Made by a program: the position numbers and the translations under genes. From Melampsora larici-populina 98AG31 (taxonomy: Eukaryota; Basidiomycota; Pucciniomycetes; Pucciniales; Melampsoraceae): a stretch of 64,000 nt of DNA. The stretch lies in contig NW_006768783.1 in NCBI RefSeq assembly GCF_000204055.1, positions 961,985 to 1,025,984 of the forward strand, in the 5' to 3' direction. Shown here one piece after another: positions 11,005 to 23,089 of this stretch. How positions within the stretch are numbered: position 1 is the stretch's first letter; each line of letters starts with the position of its first letter. A model generated the notes under the pieces. That model did not search any database, had not been told where the DNA came from, and worked only from the letters and a program-made list of their open reading frames with translations.

Positions 11005-12858
11005 TCATTTTGCACATACTAATGGGATGATGACCCAACGTGTCCGCTCTTCCATGAATCTATTTGTCTTGAAAGTAAGCTGAGAGCCAAAATCATCAAG
11101 CTCATGCTGCCATTACATATCAACTTGACAAATAGAAAGATTCAATTGAAAGAGCCTTACCTCCCAAGACAATATTGGAATATAAAACCACGCAGTAAAG
11201 TAAGTCACTAGTGCCTGTTTGAGTAAAGCTCGATGCTTTCCTTTTAATTCTTGAAGTGCAGCGTATAGATATGTTTGAGAATCTGGTGGTGAAGCCGGTA
11301 ATGCCTTGGCGTATGCATTGATACGTTTTCTGAGATTACCGAATGAGAATGATAACAATGGAGCATATATCTAGATTTTCAAAAGAAAAACGTTGATAAA
11401 TATCAGATGCACTGATCCTTGAAGATATGTGAGTCAATTGCTACGTATTTAGTCTTGCGAAACTTACTACTGCTAGAAAGACAAGCATACCCAAAAAGAC
11501 GCTCATACCGAATCTAGTATAGTACGAGATAGCTAGCTATATTGTTTTTGAGCTGTATATTAGTTTTATTCTCTTTGAAGAAAGGACACTTCAGAATGAA
11601 CAAAGTCACCTGATGCTTTAAAACTCTTTCTGCTGGTACCGTAAGTAAATCAAAGGTATGAGTTCCATTATATTTGGTTCCAGCCATCTTTGAAGCTTCG
11701 TCCAATTCATGAAAGGCTTTCTGAAGTTTTAACATCTCAGAATTCGCTGTCCCAAATGCCCACAAGACAGGTGCTGGAACATAATATCAAACCCCCATTG
11801 TAAATTCAGTCTTGCATATCATATTGTTGTTTTGTCAAAAATTCACTGGAAACTTACGCCAGGGTAAAATCACAAAAGCAAAGAATAATCCATTGAGGAA
11901 TATCTTCAGTGGAGTAGGAATTTGGGTTTTCTTCCCCCTAATAACATCTTGAGTTGTCCATCTTTCATCCCAAAGTAAAGAGGCACAAGTACAAAGACAA
12001 CCCCAAATATAAGACCTATATAAGAACAATCACACATCTCTTTCAGAGGGCATCACAACATTTTCTATCAAGAAGACAAAACTGAAAAACTGACCATGCA
12101 TATGCTAAAAGAAATAGATACTTTAATCCACAAAGTAAAAACCTAGGTGAGATATAATGTCGAGTATGATTCATGATCTCGATCACTGCGAGGTCTACCA
12201 CGGTCACTGAAGATTAAAAATGCGAGAATCACAATGGTGAGTCAAAAACTTGAACATAAGAAAAGTATTTGATAATGGAAGGCTTACATACACCATAGCA
12301 GAAATTCGATATTGCAGTGATTGATGGCATATCAGGTCTAAGTAAACCCTCTGTTAAAATGCATGAGAGACAGATGTAAATATTTGTCCCCTCTTCTTGC
12401 ATATCGAATATGCAGAAAAGCTATGAGATACATATTCAAATTTCTGACTAACGGCGAGTCATTGCAATGCAATTTGAACGTTTGACTACGATTCTCAGAT
12501 AGACCAAGACCGCAGATTGAATCGACAAGCTGATGAAAAAGAGGTAATTTGTCAGATTTGGCGAGTTAATTAAGCAGGTAAAGTGGCTTAGTGAAACTGT
12601 AATCACATTACATGAGCGGCCAAGATCAACCTCAAGGAAATGGTTGCATATGACGAGAAATCAGGTAACTACCCATAAACAATTAATATTTATAATCTCT
12701 CAAAATTATTGCGTCTAATAAAATAAGAGAGTGCTCACTGTTGTATCTTTGATAAGGTAGTCTCGTACACCTGAAGAGGCGTTGACTCCTTGAGGAAGCG
12801 ATTTTATATATCGCATCAAATTTTGCATCTCCTCAGCTACTGCACTGTCGGACGCCAT
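11005..12858 (-). CDS. polytopic membrane protein of unknown family
   Basis: Ten exons (12858-12739, 12668-12612, 12529-12449, 12348-12294, 12206-12095, 12015-11858, 11773-11610, 11536-11468, 11370-11161, 11079-11005) join in frame to 366 residues. The start MASDSAVAEEMQNLMRYIK follows an in-frame break. Hydrophobic segments are visible at about residues 44-65, 125-155 (FLLCGLKYLFLLAYAW then YIWGCLCTCASLLW), 180-205 (FLNGLFFAFVILPW) and 255-280 (FGMSVFLGMLVFLAV), with a polar helix-rich stretch near residues 205-240. No signal peptide or enzyme motif is recognisable. All introns are 73-100 bases with GT..AG ends. Precise reading-frame continuity over ten exons argues that it is a real gene. 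The function is unknown. Confidence 0.68.
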
Positions 12859-14215
12859 CTCGAAAAACCCTCAATGGAAGCCAATCGGACGCGATTACGT
12901 GATAGTCGCACGGCTTGCGGGCCTGGATCAAGAACTGTTAAATTGATGTAGTCAGCAAAGCTCATCTTACTAGGACGGAGAACGTACTTTATATCTGAGG
13001 TAATTGCACCTGTTTCGAAGCGTACTATCGAGGTAAATCGTTCGATGTATCTTTGAGAACTTTAGCGATGAAGATATGATTGAGAAAAAGGTGAAATGTC
13101 TATTGAATGTTCAAATGTTTCATTCCTGGAGCTCGTTCCAGATTTCGCTGCGGGGTGGGGCAGTCGACCATTCAAACACTACACCGGGATTCTGATAAGT
13201 GAAAGTCGGATTCACTAATATAAACTCCGATGAAGAACTTGTGGAGTTCATCTGATCTAACTAAAATGCCGAGCTAATGAAGACGTCATTTGTCAACAGA
13301 GCAGCAATGTGCGATTGTAGCGTTGGTGAAACATCAGGGAATGCTCGACTACTGGGTTGTTGGAAATGAAGTGGAGATCTACCAAGTTTGGAACACTTGG
13401 CTTGTCGGATGTGATGATATCGATTGTGCCCGATGTGAAGAAGCGCATGAGCTCCCGTGAACATGTCCTTCAAAAGTTCTCTTGAAGGAACGGAGAGCGA
13501 GAAGCGAGACAAACGTTAAGGTGATGAATCTGAAAACAGAGGATTTATTCATCTCCAGACTGCTTGTAGGCTACTAGGCCTCATGAATCATGATCTCAGA
13601 TTGTGACCGACAATGTGGTCCCAACTCCTATGTGTCTCACTGAGGCTGTGCTGCCTTGAGGCATGAAACGTACGCCCAAAGAAACTCACACACGATTGCA
13701 GCGATCATAGGAGTCGGCATGTTTTTGCATATCACCAACATAAGATCCATGCACTGTCCATCTTGGACGCAGCATCAAACAGCGGGTGACTCCTAAAACA
13801 AAATCAATAGAACTCGCAATCGTGATTACAATTTCGATATGAGCCGATTCACGTTCAAAACACCTTACCCGACCTGGATTCTTTTCATCTCAAAAGAAAT
13901 CATTGAGACATGGCAGTGCAAGTTCAATCTGATGATCTATGATGTTCCTTCACATGTCCCACAAAGTTCTTCTGAAGCTGTCACTCTCAGCTAATCACTG
14001 CTTAAAAAGCGCAAGTCCAATTAAACGAGCCAAAGAGTTACATCATTGAATTGATAGGAACTTGATTAAATTGCACACTAGAATACCCCAACCAGATGTT
14101 TGATGCATTCGAACAAAATCTATCAACATGGTGTCAATTTTTCAATGGTTCGAGTGGCCAAATCACTAGATTCACAATTTTTCGTTACATGATAGCAATG
14201 CAGGTATATACAGAG
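12859..14215. other. intergenic, no supported gene
   Basis: Spacer between the membrane-protein start and the end of SEN54. Short frames at 13261-13512 (minus) and 14096-14296 (plus) match nothing, and the latter overlaps the last exon of SEN54. No repeats stand out. Confidence 0.35.
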
Positions 14216-15982
14216 TCATCTAGGATGTGCATTAAGACCTCCCACCAAGGGAGTACCACCGAAATCAGTTTCAGCAACTCTCTAATGAAAATTTGATAAA
14301 CCAAATAGAACCCATAAATCAGCAAGTTTTCTTCGATACCACAATCAAATCAGAAAAGAAAAGAAAAATCTTACTAAGAAAGTGGTCACTCCATGATCTA
14401 CGACAGCTAAAAGTACATTCTGTTCCCCTTTTTTGAGTTTAGCAAATATATTTGGTCTACGTGAGTTAGTGTTTTTTGAAGAGTTGGTAAATTGAAACAG
14501 TGAGAGAGGACCATATAAAAAGAATGATGCAAATGACCAGCTTCTAGAGGCTGAAGAAGTGGGGGTAGGTTGAGGTGGATCATTTGCAGAATGAGTGTTA
14601 CTTAATAGTTCACTTATCACGCTTATGGTCGGAATGGGCATAGTCTCGGCACTACATGTCAATCGAGTCAGAACTTTCCAACATGGTCCAGAAAGATCCA
14701 AGCTAATCTTACTCACTTGACAACACATACTTCAAAGTCAGGCTTGGGAGGCGCAGTTTTCGGGAATCGATTGTTGGGTTTGTACACGTAATAGAATACC
14801 TCATATTCTTCGCCGTCTCTTGATGGTATTTTAGGTCTTACGATCGGTGGATTGGGAACTTTAGGCCCAGATGGGAAGATTCGCAGTGCCCTAAATATGG
14901 AATCTTTGACCCGAATTCGAATATCAACAGCAGCTTCAGGGAATGTATCCAGATTGTAGAGAGAATTCTTACCGTAGCTGTGCCATACCCCCGGCTTGAT
15001 CAAGCTACAAGAAGCTCCAGCCTCGTTCAGCACTTTGTGATGAGACCTATAGGGTGTCCAAAAACAAATTGATTGTCGGAATTGCAATAAGAAGTTCAAG
15101 ATGTAGTCACGAGCAATCGAAATAATCATCCATGGTCTCATAAAGCAAGAAGTAGGAGGTCTCGTCCGGGACTGATTGAGCTGAAGAGACCACAAGCTGT
15201 CCACGTGTTCTTTTCGTAGCACAATATAACCTAATCTTTTTAGATAACCATATACCTGATCGGTTTCAAATGAGGACAAGGTTTTGGGGACCAATTGCAT
15301 GTTAGAATGTGGATAACTTACCTGATATCTTTCTAGTGTCAAACCACCTGTTCCAATTATTTCCGACCATGCCCATTGTACAGACATAGGAAGACCACCG
15401 TGTCCCGTTCCTTCTGCATCTTCGGACCAGCATTCGACCGTACCACGTTCAATAAGGTATAATAACTCCTCAGGCATCAAATCTAGACGTTTCTTTTCGC
15501 GATTCCAACGACCGATCGAAGAAAATAGAACACCTTTCGCTACACCATCGACATAGGCAGGAAAAAATTGACTCCCTGTGCTAGCTGTTGAAACTTGAGT
15601 AGATTCGGCTGGAGTTGAGTGGTTAGATGATCCTTTTGTGCCTCCCCAAATGCAGCGTACATGGTCTTTAGAAGAATGACCTCGTATCCCGGCGGACAGA
15701 GCGGTAAAGAGTGCTTCGCGAGATTTCGCGAGAGCTTTTGACTGAGCTCCTGCATGTGCCTCAATGGGTTCGAAATCTTTTTCACCACGACGCGGTATGA
15801 AGGCTTCAACAGAAGGGCCTGTTGTTTTTGTCTGTGACCTGCAAAAGTCGTTGGTTTATCAGGTCCGTATCGACAACTTGCTTGGACTGATCGTGATTGA
15901 CTTACTTTATAAATTTTGACAAGAGTTGCCAATCTGGAGTCTCTTCTTCACCTGCGTCCTCGTCATCTCGAGGTCGTTCCAT
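14216..15982 (-). CDS. SEN54: tRNA-splicing endonuclease subunit Sen54
   Basis: Structural subunit of the heterotetrameric endonuclease that cuts introns out of pre-tRNAs. Exons 15982-15906, 15838-15322, 15255-14717, 14651-14375 and 14281-14216 join in frame to 491 residues. Family landmarks are GVLFSSIGRWN, LMPEELLYLIERGTVECW and MSVQWAWSEIIG in the N-terminal domain, VYGYLKRLGYIVLR, then LIKPGVWHSYGK, and at the end FEVCVVNAETMPIPT and VLLAVVDHGVTTFL followed by RVAETDFGGTPLVG. These are in the order of fungal Sen54. The intron at 15321-15256 is a multiple of three without stops, so a naive reading runs through it. Its GTAAGT donor and TTCTAAC branch site, and the protein match across the junction (ERYQ-VYGYLK), show it is an intron. 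An intron-bearing tRNA-Ser gene, a substrate type for this enzyme, lies at 24.5 kb. Confidence 0.9.
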
Positions 15983-17527
15983 ATTGCGTATGTCCAGAAC
16001 CGAATCGGAAGGTGAGATTTATCTCGGGGAACCAAAAATTTGTATCACGTGACTTAGAGACATTGACTATATTTTAACTCCATTCGGGCAAGGGTTTTGT
16101 CCAAGATGAAGGCTATTTAGGTACATAAAGGAAGACTTAACACTTAACTACGGAAGCCCTGAGCGGGGGGCTGCCACGGTCCACCTTGACATACAAGACA
16201 CACATCAGCTGCAGGATACAAGTTCAATCATCATTTTTCAACCTTTTTCTGGACCTTTCTGACTTTCAAGGGCTTTGGTATGTATATATCTTTTTAATCA
16301 CAAACATTGTGTCACATTATTGATCCTCTCATAGGCTTGTAGCCACAATTTGTGAGATTGAATTGGGTGCAAGGTTCACTCTGTCCGTGAAGTAGTCACA
16401 CAGCCAATGTCTTCAACCACAGAGGAGAAATGATAAGGAACAACTGCATATTCGAATTCCTGCATCTCACTCACATACAAAAAACTGAGGTTTCAACATA
16501 ATCTCTGTCTCTTTCACCAACACCATCCTTTTGGTGCAAGACTCCTGGTGTTTTATGCAGTCAAGTTAAATGGGTGCCTGAAGCACCCTCTATTCTTACC
16601 TTTGGGTTGGCACATATACTATTCAAAGTACCTGGCAGGTGGAACAACCCAAATCCTGCAAAGAGACTTACACCAAATGTGACCTTCATGGTGTTAAGCA
16701 TTTTGGGTTTTAGTCGGGTGAAAATGGACCCAAAGAAAGAGTTTTGCAACAGAAGACTTTTTCAAATTCTGCCTGGGGAAATTGAAGTCCTGCTACTCAT
16801 GAGTAGGACCCTCAAATAATATCCTTCATATGGAGGTTTTCAAGCTTCCATTGATGCCATAAAAGGCAGATTTTTGACTTTCAAAAATCCAAAGCAGAGG
16901 ATAATGTTACAGTTGTTTAAGAAATGCTTACCTGGACCCGGCTCACACCAGGTCTGTGCGCTTGCTCAAATAATTTATTGTTTTTCAAAACTGTCCTCCA
17001 TCAAAAATGTCTCCAATGTTGGAAAGATCACCCAACAACTCACCACCAATGGAGCCAGAGGACCCTTCACTAGCATCATCTTCAAATGGTCCTTTGATTT
17101 TGATCCCTCACCTCCACTCCTTCCAAATTGATTTCAGTTTTCCAGTTTCCAATTGCCTCAATATCTCAATCACCCAAATTTCCATTGGCTTGGTATACAA
17201 GGAACTCTGGCAAAATTTCAGCCACCTTCATGACAACCTCTGCTTGTTTCTTGCCAGATTTGTCCTTATGAATTCCACAAGTGACCTTCAAAGATAAACC
17301 AAGACAATGGTTGTGGAACATAGAGACCGGTGAAGAGCCTCAATTGATGTTGAAATTTGTCTAGATACATGGAGGTTCAACTATTGATCAGGCCGTATAT
17401 TAAAGCCAAGTATTCATCTGATAGGGTATGGCGGCAGCCTAGCTTTGCGTATTGATCTGGGTTGCAAATGACTTTCCAAATTTTTTGCATAGTTTTTTGC
17501 CATTTCTTGAAAGAATCATGTGATATT
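15983..17527. other. intergenic with repeat DNA
   Basis: Spacer upstream of SEN54 that runs into transposon territory. From about 16650 it carries the plus-oriented copy of a repeat whose inverted partner lies at 23090-23545. No gene can be supported; the short plus frames at 16574-17297 belong to the repeat. Confidence 0.4.
16650..17130 (+). repeat. diverged dispersed repeat, copy 1 (inverted partner at 23090-23545)
   Basis: Segments such as caccaccaatggagccagag and agaaatgcttacctggaccc recur in reverse orientation at 23.1-23.5 kb, in corresponding order, with roughly 75-80% identity by eye. Shared blocks run from a ...cacaccagg...gaccca region to a ...tttcagtttt region. It probably derives from an older transposable element; I see no intact coding sequence in it. 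Confidence 0.65.
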
Positions 17528-17604
17528 TACGGTACTCAAAGCAAGTATGTGGGTGTACATACTTTTTCCCACATACTTTTTGAGTTTTTTTTTGGCGGGG
17601 AAAA

Positions 17605-17660
17605 AAAAAGTATGTTTGGGTCCAGAGCTATGTCGCTTTGAGGACCCCAAACATACTTTT
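17605..17660. repeat. subterminal hairpin of the Harbinger element
   Basis: Just inside the left terminal repeat, aaaagtatgtttggg...tcc is followed after a short loop by its complement gga...ccccaaacatactttt. It reuses the gtatgt core of the terminal repeat. It could be a subterminal protein-binding site; that role is inference. Confidence 0.6.
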
Positions 17661-17702
17661 CTTTTTCATTCCTGTTCCTTCATATGCCAATTGGTGTTCA
17701 TC

Positions 17703-19315
17703 ATGCCTCGAACTGGCCAAAGGCACGATATTTCTGTGGAGCTCGGTAAAGCCTCTGCACAGGTCTTATCTGTCCTTCAATCCACTTCACAACCCCCCTC
17801 TTGCTTTGCTCTACACGCCTGCCTTCACCTTGAATTGGTCACTACTACCGCTTTGGTGTTGATGGACGACTCCGAAGAAGTCTTCCTCTTCTCTTCGCTC
17901 TCCCTCATTCAAGCGTTCAACATTTTCCTCAAATCCAGCTGTGACCTACATGCTTTCACTACGTTACAGCAAGCGATTCATCAACACACTTTCAAGATGG
18001 CTTTAGCAATCGGTCAAGCTTTCGAAGAACTTATTCACATCCGATATGTTGCACCAAGAATTCATAACCGACTTACAACCCTTCAAAATCTAAAATTCAA
18101 TGGAGTTTTCAATGGGACCGAAAGAAACTTTCTCCGACATGTATGTTCCTTTTTTTCCCAATCACACTCTGCAAATGAAGTTTCTGATTTTGTGCATGTA
18201 ACTCACCCAGGCACGGATGTCCGAAAAGAACTTCTACCGATTGGCTGGTCTCATCCGAGAAGATCTCGTATTCCACAACAACGCCTCTAACCCTCAAGCC
18301 CCTGTTGAATGGCAGTTGATGGTCACTTTGTACAGGCTGGGTCATAGCGGGAACGGTGGTAGTGCTTATATGATAGGGCGGACGTTTGGTATAAGTGGTA
18401 TGTTACAAATATGCAGTTTCCAAGTGACCATACTGACCCTTGGTCTTCTTATAGAAGGATCTGTTCACAATTTCACGCATCGATGTTTTGAAGCAATCTT
18501 AAAACTAGAAAACGAGTATGTTTACTGGCCCCCTCAAGACGAAAGAAACGAAATCAAGCAGTATTTTGGGCGCAGGTCTTTTTTTAAAGACTGTGTAGGT
18601 TGTATCGATGGGACCCTCATCCCTCTTTCGTTTGCACCTGTCAAAAATCCCGAAGATTTTTGGACTCGAAAGCATATCTATGCACTCAACACGTTGTTAG
18701 TCAGTGACCATCGAGGTCGAATCATTTATGCCAAACACGGGTGGTGTGGTAGTGCTCACGACCAACGGGTGTATAATTCAACTCATGTAAGTTGATAATT
18801 TTTTCGATCATGATTTGAAACTGACCACTTTTGTTTAGCTTGCACAAAATTTAGATCAGTATTTTGGCGAGAACGAATATCTCTTGGCCGACTCTGGTTA
18901 TTCTTGCTCAAAGAATATCATTCCCACGTTCAAAAGCCCTCGATTACAACACTTATCTCCTTTGAAAAGGGACTTCAACCGGGCTCTAAGTGAACAAAGG
19001 GTTGTTAGTGAACACGGTAATGGGCAACTTAAGCTTCGATTTCAGTCTTTGCAAGACTTGCGGATCCTCATCAAGGATGTGCATTCAGCAACACAGGCGA
19101 CCGACTGGCTCCGCGTGTGCTGCACACTACACAACTATTCAATTAAATATAACGATATTTGGACTCCAGATCATCCGCCAAATCCTGAGGTGCGAATCGG
19201 ACAGGGTGATGGTGTTGGTGACCAATTGCCTTTGGGTTTGGGACGAAACACGGCATACCTCAGGCGAAACTCACTCCTGGAAGAATTTCGGATTTTTCGA
19301 GAACTTCGACATTAG
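17703..19315 (+). CDS. PIF/Harbinger transposase (DDE, HARBI1-like nuclease)
   Basis: Four exons (17703-18140, 18211-18397, 18455-18786, 18839-19315) join in frame to 477 residues. The middle carries MVTLYRLGHSGNGGSAYMIG, then FGIS and EGSVHNF, the helix region preceding the catalytic core in this family. The DDE core is visible as GCIDGT (first Asp), GSAHDQRVYNST (second Asp), LADSGYS, and SEHGNGQLKLRFQSL (catalytic Glu). The C-terminus TDWLRVCCTLHNYSI is also typical. All catalytic residues are present and no stop interrupts the model. The N-terminal 150 residues are less conserved and their start (17703) is the least certain part. The enzyme would cut and paste the surrounding element together with its Myb-like partner. 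Confidence 0.9.
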
Positions 19316-19936
19316 TCTCTGCCTCAAAATCATCTTTACCTTTGTGTTCATAACTCACTTCGTTTTAAGTCTGATCAATCGGATAGCTCAAATATAAGTA
19401 CTTTTTTCAAATTTTTCCAGAAGTTGTGTTCGCGCTTAAACCTCTTGTATCTTACAAGAGTTTCTATGTTATAAATTCCTGGTGTCATCATCTTGTAAAT
19501 GCCAGCGTAATCACAACATCTTCAATTGCTTTCTCCAACAATAAGTGGTTCAAAAAGACATCTGAGAATCAGGTTGTTGAGAGATGTGAGCTCAAGTTCG
19601 GGTGAGAAAACACGATTTTCATTTCAAATATATCTGAGTGAAAAAGTCTCAAATACCACGTCCTTTTAGACTATTTTAATCAAACTTTCACTAGGTTTAG
19701 ATAATCTGAAAGAAAAAAACAATTTTTTTGTATAACTTTTGAAGGCAATTTTTTTAGAACAACCAAAGAGAAAGCAATCAAATTTGTAAACATTTGTGGA
19801 AAATTTGATGTTTTGAAGAGACAAGACTTTTATTTTGATTTTTTTGGGTAGTTAACTAGTGGTAGATAACTAATACAAACAGATCATTCACCATCAAAAC
19901 AACCAAAGACGATCGAAAAAGGGGAAACTGAGGCCT

Positions 19937-21982
19937 TTATTTCAAATCGTCAAGCGCAGCCTGAGCCATCCGTTCAGCCTCGTTAAATGGAATGGTTGAT
20001 GCCAAAAGTTTGGCAATCATCGAGATTTTTTCGCGAGCTAATTCAAGCTTCGAAAGGCCTGACCCTTGCGTGTGATCTTCCAACGCTCTACGCTCCTGAG
20101 CTAATTCACGATCCAATTTCAAAATCTCAAGCTCGTCTTGTTTCTTCTTCTTAGCTTGTCTTCTTTCTATCGCCTCAGGTGTCAAATCTTCTTCTTCAAT
20201 TGGTCGTTTGTTGTTTAAGTTTGAATTTCCAAAGCGTGATTCAATCAAACTGGCCATCCCATGGGTCGCTCCAGCTACTTGCTCCATCATGAGTTTTTGA
20301 TTTTCATTGGCTGCCTTATTGTTTTCATTCATCTGTTTGAAATCGGCTTGAGTAGGTAATGATGATTGAAATGATTTGAGTATCCCCGAGCCTCCTAAAT
20401 TGCGTCTTGAAAAATCGTTCTTGGATAAGTTGTTGGCTGGACTAAAAGCGGCTCGTGAGTTTGATTTCGATCGAGTGACAGATGGAGAGCTATCAGTGCG
20501 TTGAAGGGGTGTTGAGCTAGAGGGTTCTCGGAGGGCCACTTCATTGTTATTGAGGAGGTTGTCGTCCTCAAGAACTCGGCGTAATTCGTCATTGCTGATA
20601 TCAATTGATTGAGTTTGATCCCACCCAGAGTATTGAGTCGATAAGGTTTCTTCGACAGGGCCGGCCGACAGTTGTGTTGAAGCGTTCGAGTTGATCATAC
20701 CGGTTTCAGCTGCGTTCATAGGTTCATTGCTAGGACGATTGCTCATGATTGGAAGGAGGACATCGTAGTAAGAACATTTACTAAGTAAAATGTCTAAGTA
20801 GGTGAAGTCAGCAACACATTCCCACAATTTCATGGAAAAACATCACTAACCTTTGGTTGTTTTAGCAGTCGACTCCCTCATTTCTTCCTCCAACTCGGGA
20901 GACCATTGGTCAGTTTCACGTAGTGCGACAATTTCGGCCTCGGTATTCTCAATCATCATCACTCCACCACCGGTTCCTGTACGCCAGTCATCGGCCCCAT
21001 GGAATTTACGCTCCAAGATATCAATCTAAAAAGAAAACATCATAAATTTTGGGTGAACCAGTGTTTCAAAGGAAAAGAAAAAAGGACACACCTGCTGTTT
21101 AACACCAGCCCAGGCGAATCCACTGAAACCCTTTGCCGAGAGGAACTTACCACACCTTTCTGCACATTCTTTCTTTTTTGGAATACCCATGCGATATCGT
21201 GAGTAATTAGTTGCTTCGGTATCGTAGCTCTCCATGCACATCCACTCCGAGTCATTGGGAGAATCTTGATCACCCCACGTGAAACATAACCACTCGACTA
21301 TCAAATCGAGCATTGATTTGCCATCTTCATTTGTATCTTTCACCCACGAGATTTGTTTTTGAGTGGTTGAATCGTCTTGAACTGGGTTTTGAGAGGTGGA
21401 ATTGTCTTCAACCGGTGACTGCTCGATTGAAGTGTTTTGTACAGGTGGTTCAGCGGTCAAACCTTCGACTGATGATATCGCACCTGAGGTGTCTTGAACT
21501 GATGATGGTGCGGTTGAAATCCCTTGAACTGATGCTTGAGTAGTTGAAGCTGAAGCCGAAGAAGAATTCTTACTATTCTTCTTCGAAGTGCGAGTGCCAG
21601 ATCCACGCGGTTTTCTCTTGGGCTTATCGGAAGTTGGCCCCATCACAGCAGGGGTCGATGATACAGTAGATGTCAAGTTCGGTACCGAAGGAGCAGGTGG
21701 TATGGCTTGCTGAAGAGACTGAGATCCGGGATAAGCCAAGATGACTGGAGAAGGTGAGGAGATATAGGAAGAGGGGTGAGGATAGGATATAAGCTGCAGA
21801 GGGGTGGCTGGATTAGTAGTGTTGGTGTTTGCGCAGACCCATACGACGTCGCTCGAGTTTAAGTTGATGGGAGTTGCTGGAGGGTTTTGGGAGTTATTGA
21901 GATTTTGAGAGTGGATCGGTGCATTAGTTGAGTAGATGCACGAGTTGTTTAAGTTCGGTGTTGGAGGGGGATGATCGGACAT
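19937..21982 (-). CDS. Harbinger-associated Myb/SANT-like DNA-binding protein
   Basis: Three exons (21982-21092, 21025-20851, 20793-19937) join in frame to 640 residues. The first 200 residues are Ser/Thr/Pro/Asn-rich with a basic patch (KPKRKPRGSGTRTSKK). A trihelix or Myb/SANT-like domain follows at about 215-330: SWVKDTNEDGKSMLDLIVEW, then NYSRYRMGIPKKKECAERCG, then GVKQQIDILERKFHGADDWR ending TGTGGG. The C-terminal half is polar with a coiled-coil-like segment (LEILKLDRELAQERRALED). In Harbinger elements of animals and plants a Myb-like second protein binds the element ends and helps the transposase enter the nucleus. The convergent position within shared terminal repeats supports that role here. 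Confidence 0.82.
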
Positions 21983-22210
21983 GGTGGGGGTGAGGGGAAA
22001 CTCAACTGGGTGAGGGTCTCAGCCTGTCAGGCGGTGTCAGTTAAATTTGCCGAAGGAAAAAAAAAATACTTTTGCCAGCCGCACATAGTTTCAAAAACAA
22101 CACAAAAAAGTATGTGGGAAAAAGTATGTACACCCACATACTTGCTTTGAGTACCGTAATTGATTGGCCTAGGAGACACTTGATATTTTCTTGAGGGTGA
22201 TTATCTTAAG

Positions 22211-23020
22211 GACTTCACTATTTGGCGCCCGGTTTTTAAGACCCGAAGCCCGGATGTCGGATAGTTGCACATTTGCAGCCCGGTTTGGAATTCAACCGGG
22301 CTGCATCTAATTTCAAACCGGGCTGCTTTTTAAAACCAACTATTTCTTCAAGAAAGATTCTTTGCTTGTCTCCATCACACCATACCTCTCCATTCTTCTC
22401 GGATGTCTCTTGATACAGAAAAGCATGATTCAAATTATCCAAACACTTCATTTGACCTCAAAGAAAAATCGTGTTGCTTTCACTTGTGCAAAGAAAGAGA
22501 AGAAAAACTATAACACACATAGGAAGATTGGAAAGAAATCAAGGTGATATGATGATATGATAACAAACAATTGGTTTTATAAATCTGGTCAAATCTCGAT
22601 ACAGAACAGAGGAAAGCAAATCAGTAAAGATGAAAAAAACGGTGATTAGAGACTAGAGTAAGTCAATGATTCAAATCATAAAGAAAATCATTAAGATCAG
22701 AAACGATCAAAAATTGACATGACTTGCTGTACAAGATCGAGTTCTACCTCAAGAAAATTTCGTTGCTGTCCCAATATCTATGAATGTAATGATTCTTGGT
22801 ATCAACTGGAGTTTCAGAGTACTGGATGATCGTTCATCAGGTTGATTGATCAAATGAGAACAAATGAAAAGGGGCTGTCAGATGATGTTGAGCCCGGATT
22901 TGGCTGCGGCTGCGGGGAAATTTGGCTGGAACGGGCTCGGGTGTGTGAAAGAACACGGGTAAAGCCCCGCAGAAACCGGGCTTCAGGGATTATCCGACCG
23001 GGCGCCAAATAGTGCTGTCC
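22211..23020. mobile_element. non-autonomous Mutator-like (MULE) element with 10-bp target duplication
   Basis: An 810-bp element with 24-bp terminal inverted repeats, ggacttcactatttggcgcc... at 22211 and its complement ending at 23020, differing at two positions. It is flanked by an exact 10-bp direct repeat ttatcttaag (22201-22210 and 23021-23030). Duplications of 8-11 bp are typical of Mutator-like elements. It has no long open frame; subterminal regions are rich in CCGGGCTGC/GCAGCCCGG motifs, including a near-perfect palindrome at 22275-22304. The 22159-22200 spacer separates it from the right end of the Harbinger element. Confidence 0.85.
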
Positions 23021-23089
23021 TTATCTTAAGCCATTTGGACAGCCAGTAACTTGATGTCTTCAAAATATTTTTTGAATGGCATCAAGCAA

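Larger units (their letters stand above)
17528..22158. mobile_element. PIF/Harbinger DNA transposon, complete with two genes
   Basis: A 4,631-bp element bounded by perfect 55-bp terminal inverted repeats (17528-17582 and 22104-22158, starting tacggtactcaaagcaagta). It is flanked on both sides by the trinucleotide att (17525-17527 and 22159-22161), fitting the 3-bp target duplication of PIF/Harbinger. Each terminal repeat itself contains an inverted motif (gtatgtggg...cccacatac). Inside are two convergently arranged genes: a plus-strand DDE transposase (17703-19315) and a minus-strand Myb/SANT-like protein (19937-21982). This is the two-protein organisation known for autonomous Harbinger elements. 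Intact frames and identical ends suggest recent activity. Confidence 0.92.

Noticed and set aside
14713..15480. 255-codon frame taken as a stand-alone protein
   Set aside because: It includes an intron without stops (15321-15256) and lacks its first and last exons. It is part of SEN54.
17520..18290. 256-codon plus-strand frame read as one exon
   Set aside because: It runs from the Harbinger terminal repeat through two transposase exons and the intron between them. The spliced transposase model starting at 17703 explains it better.
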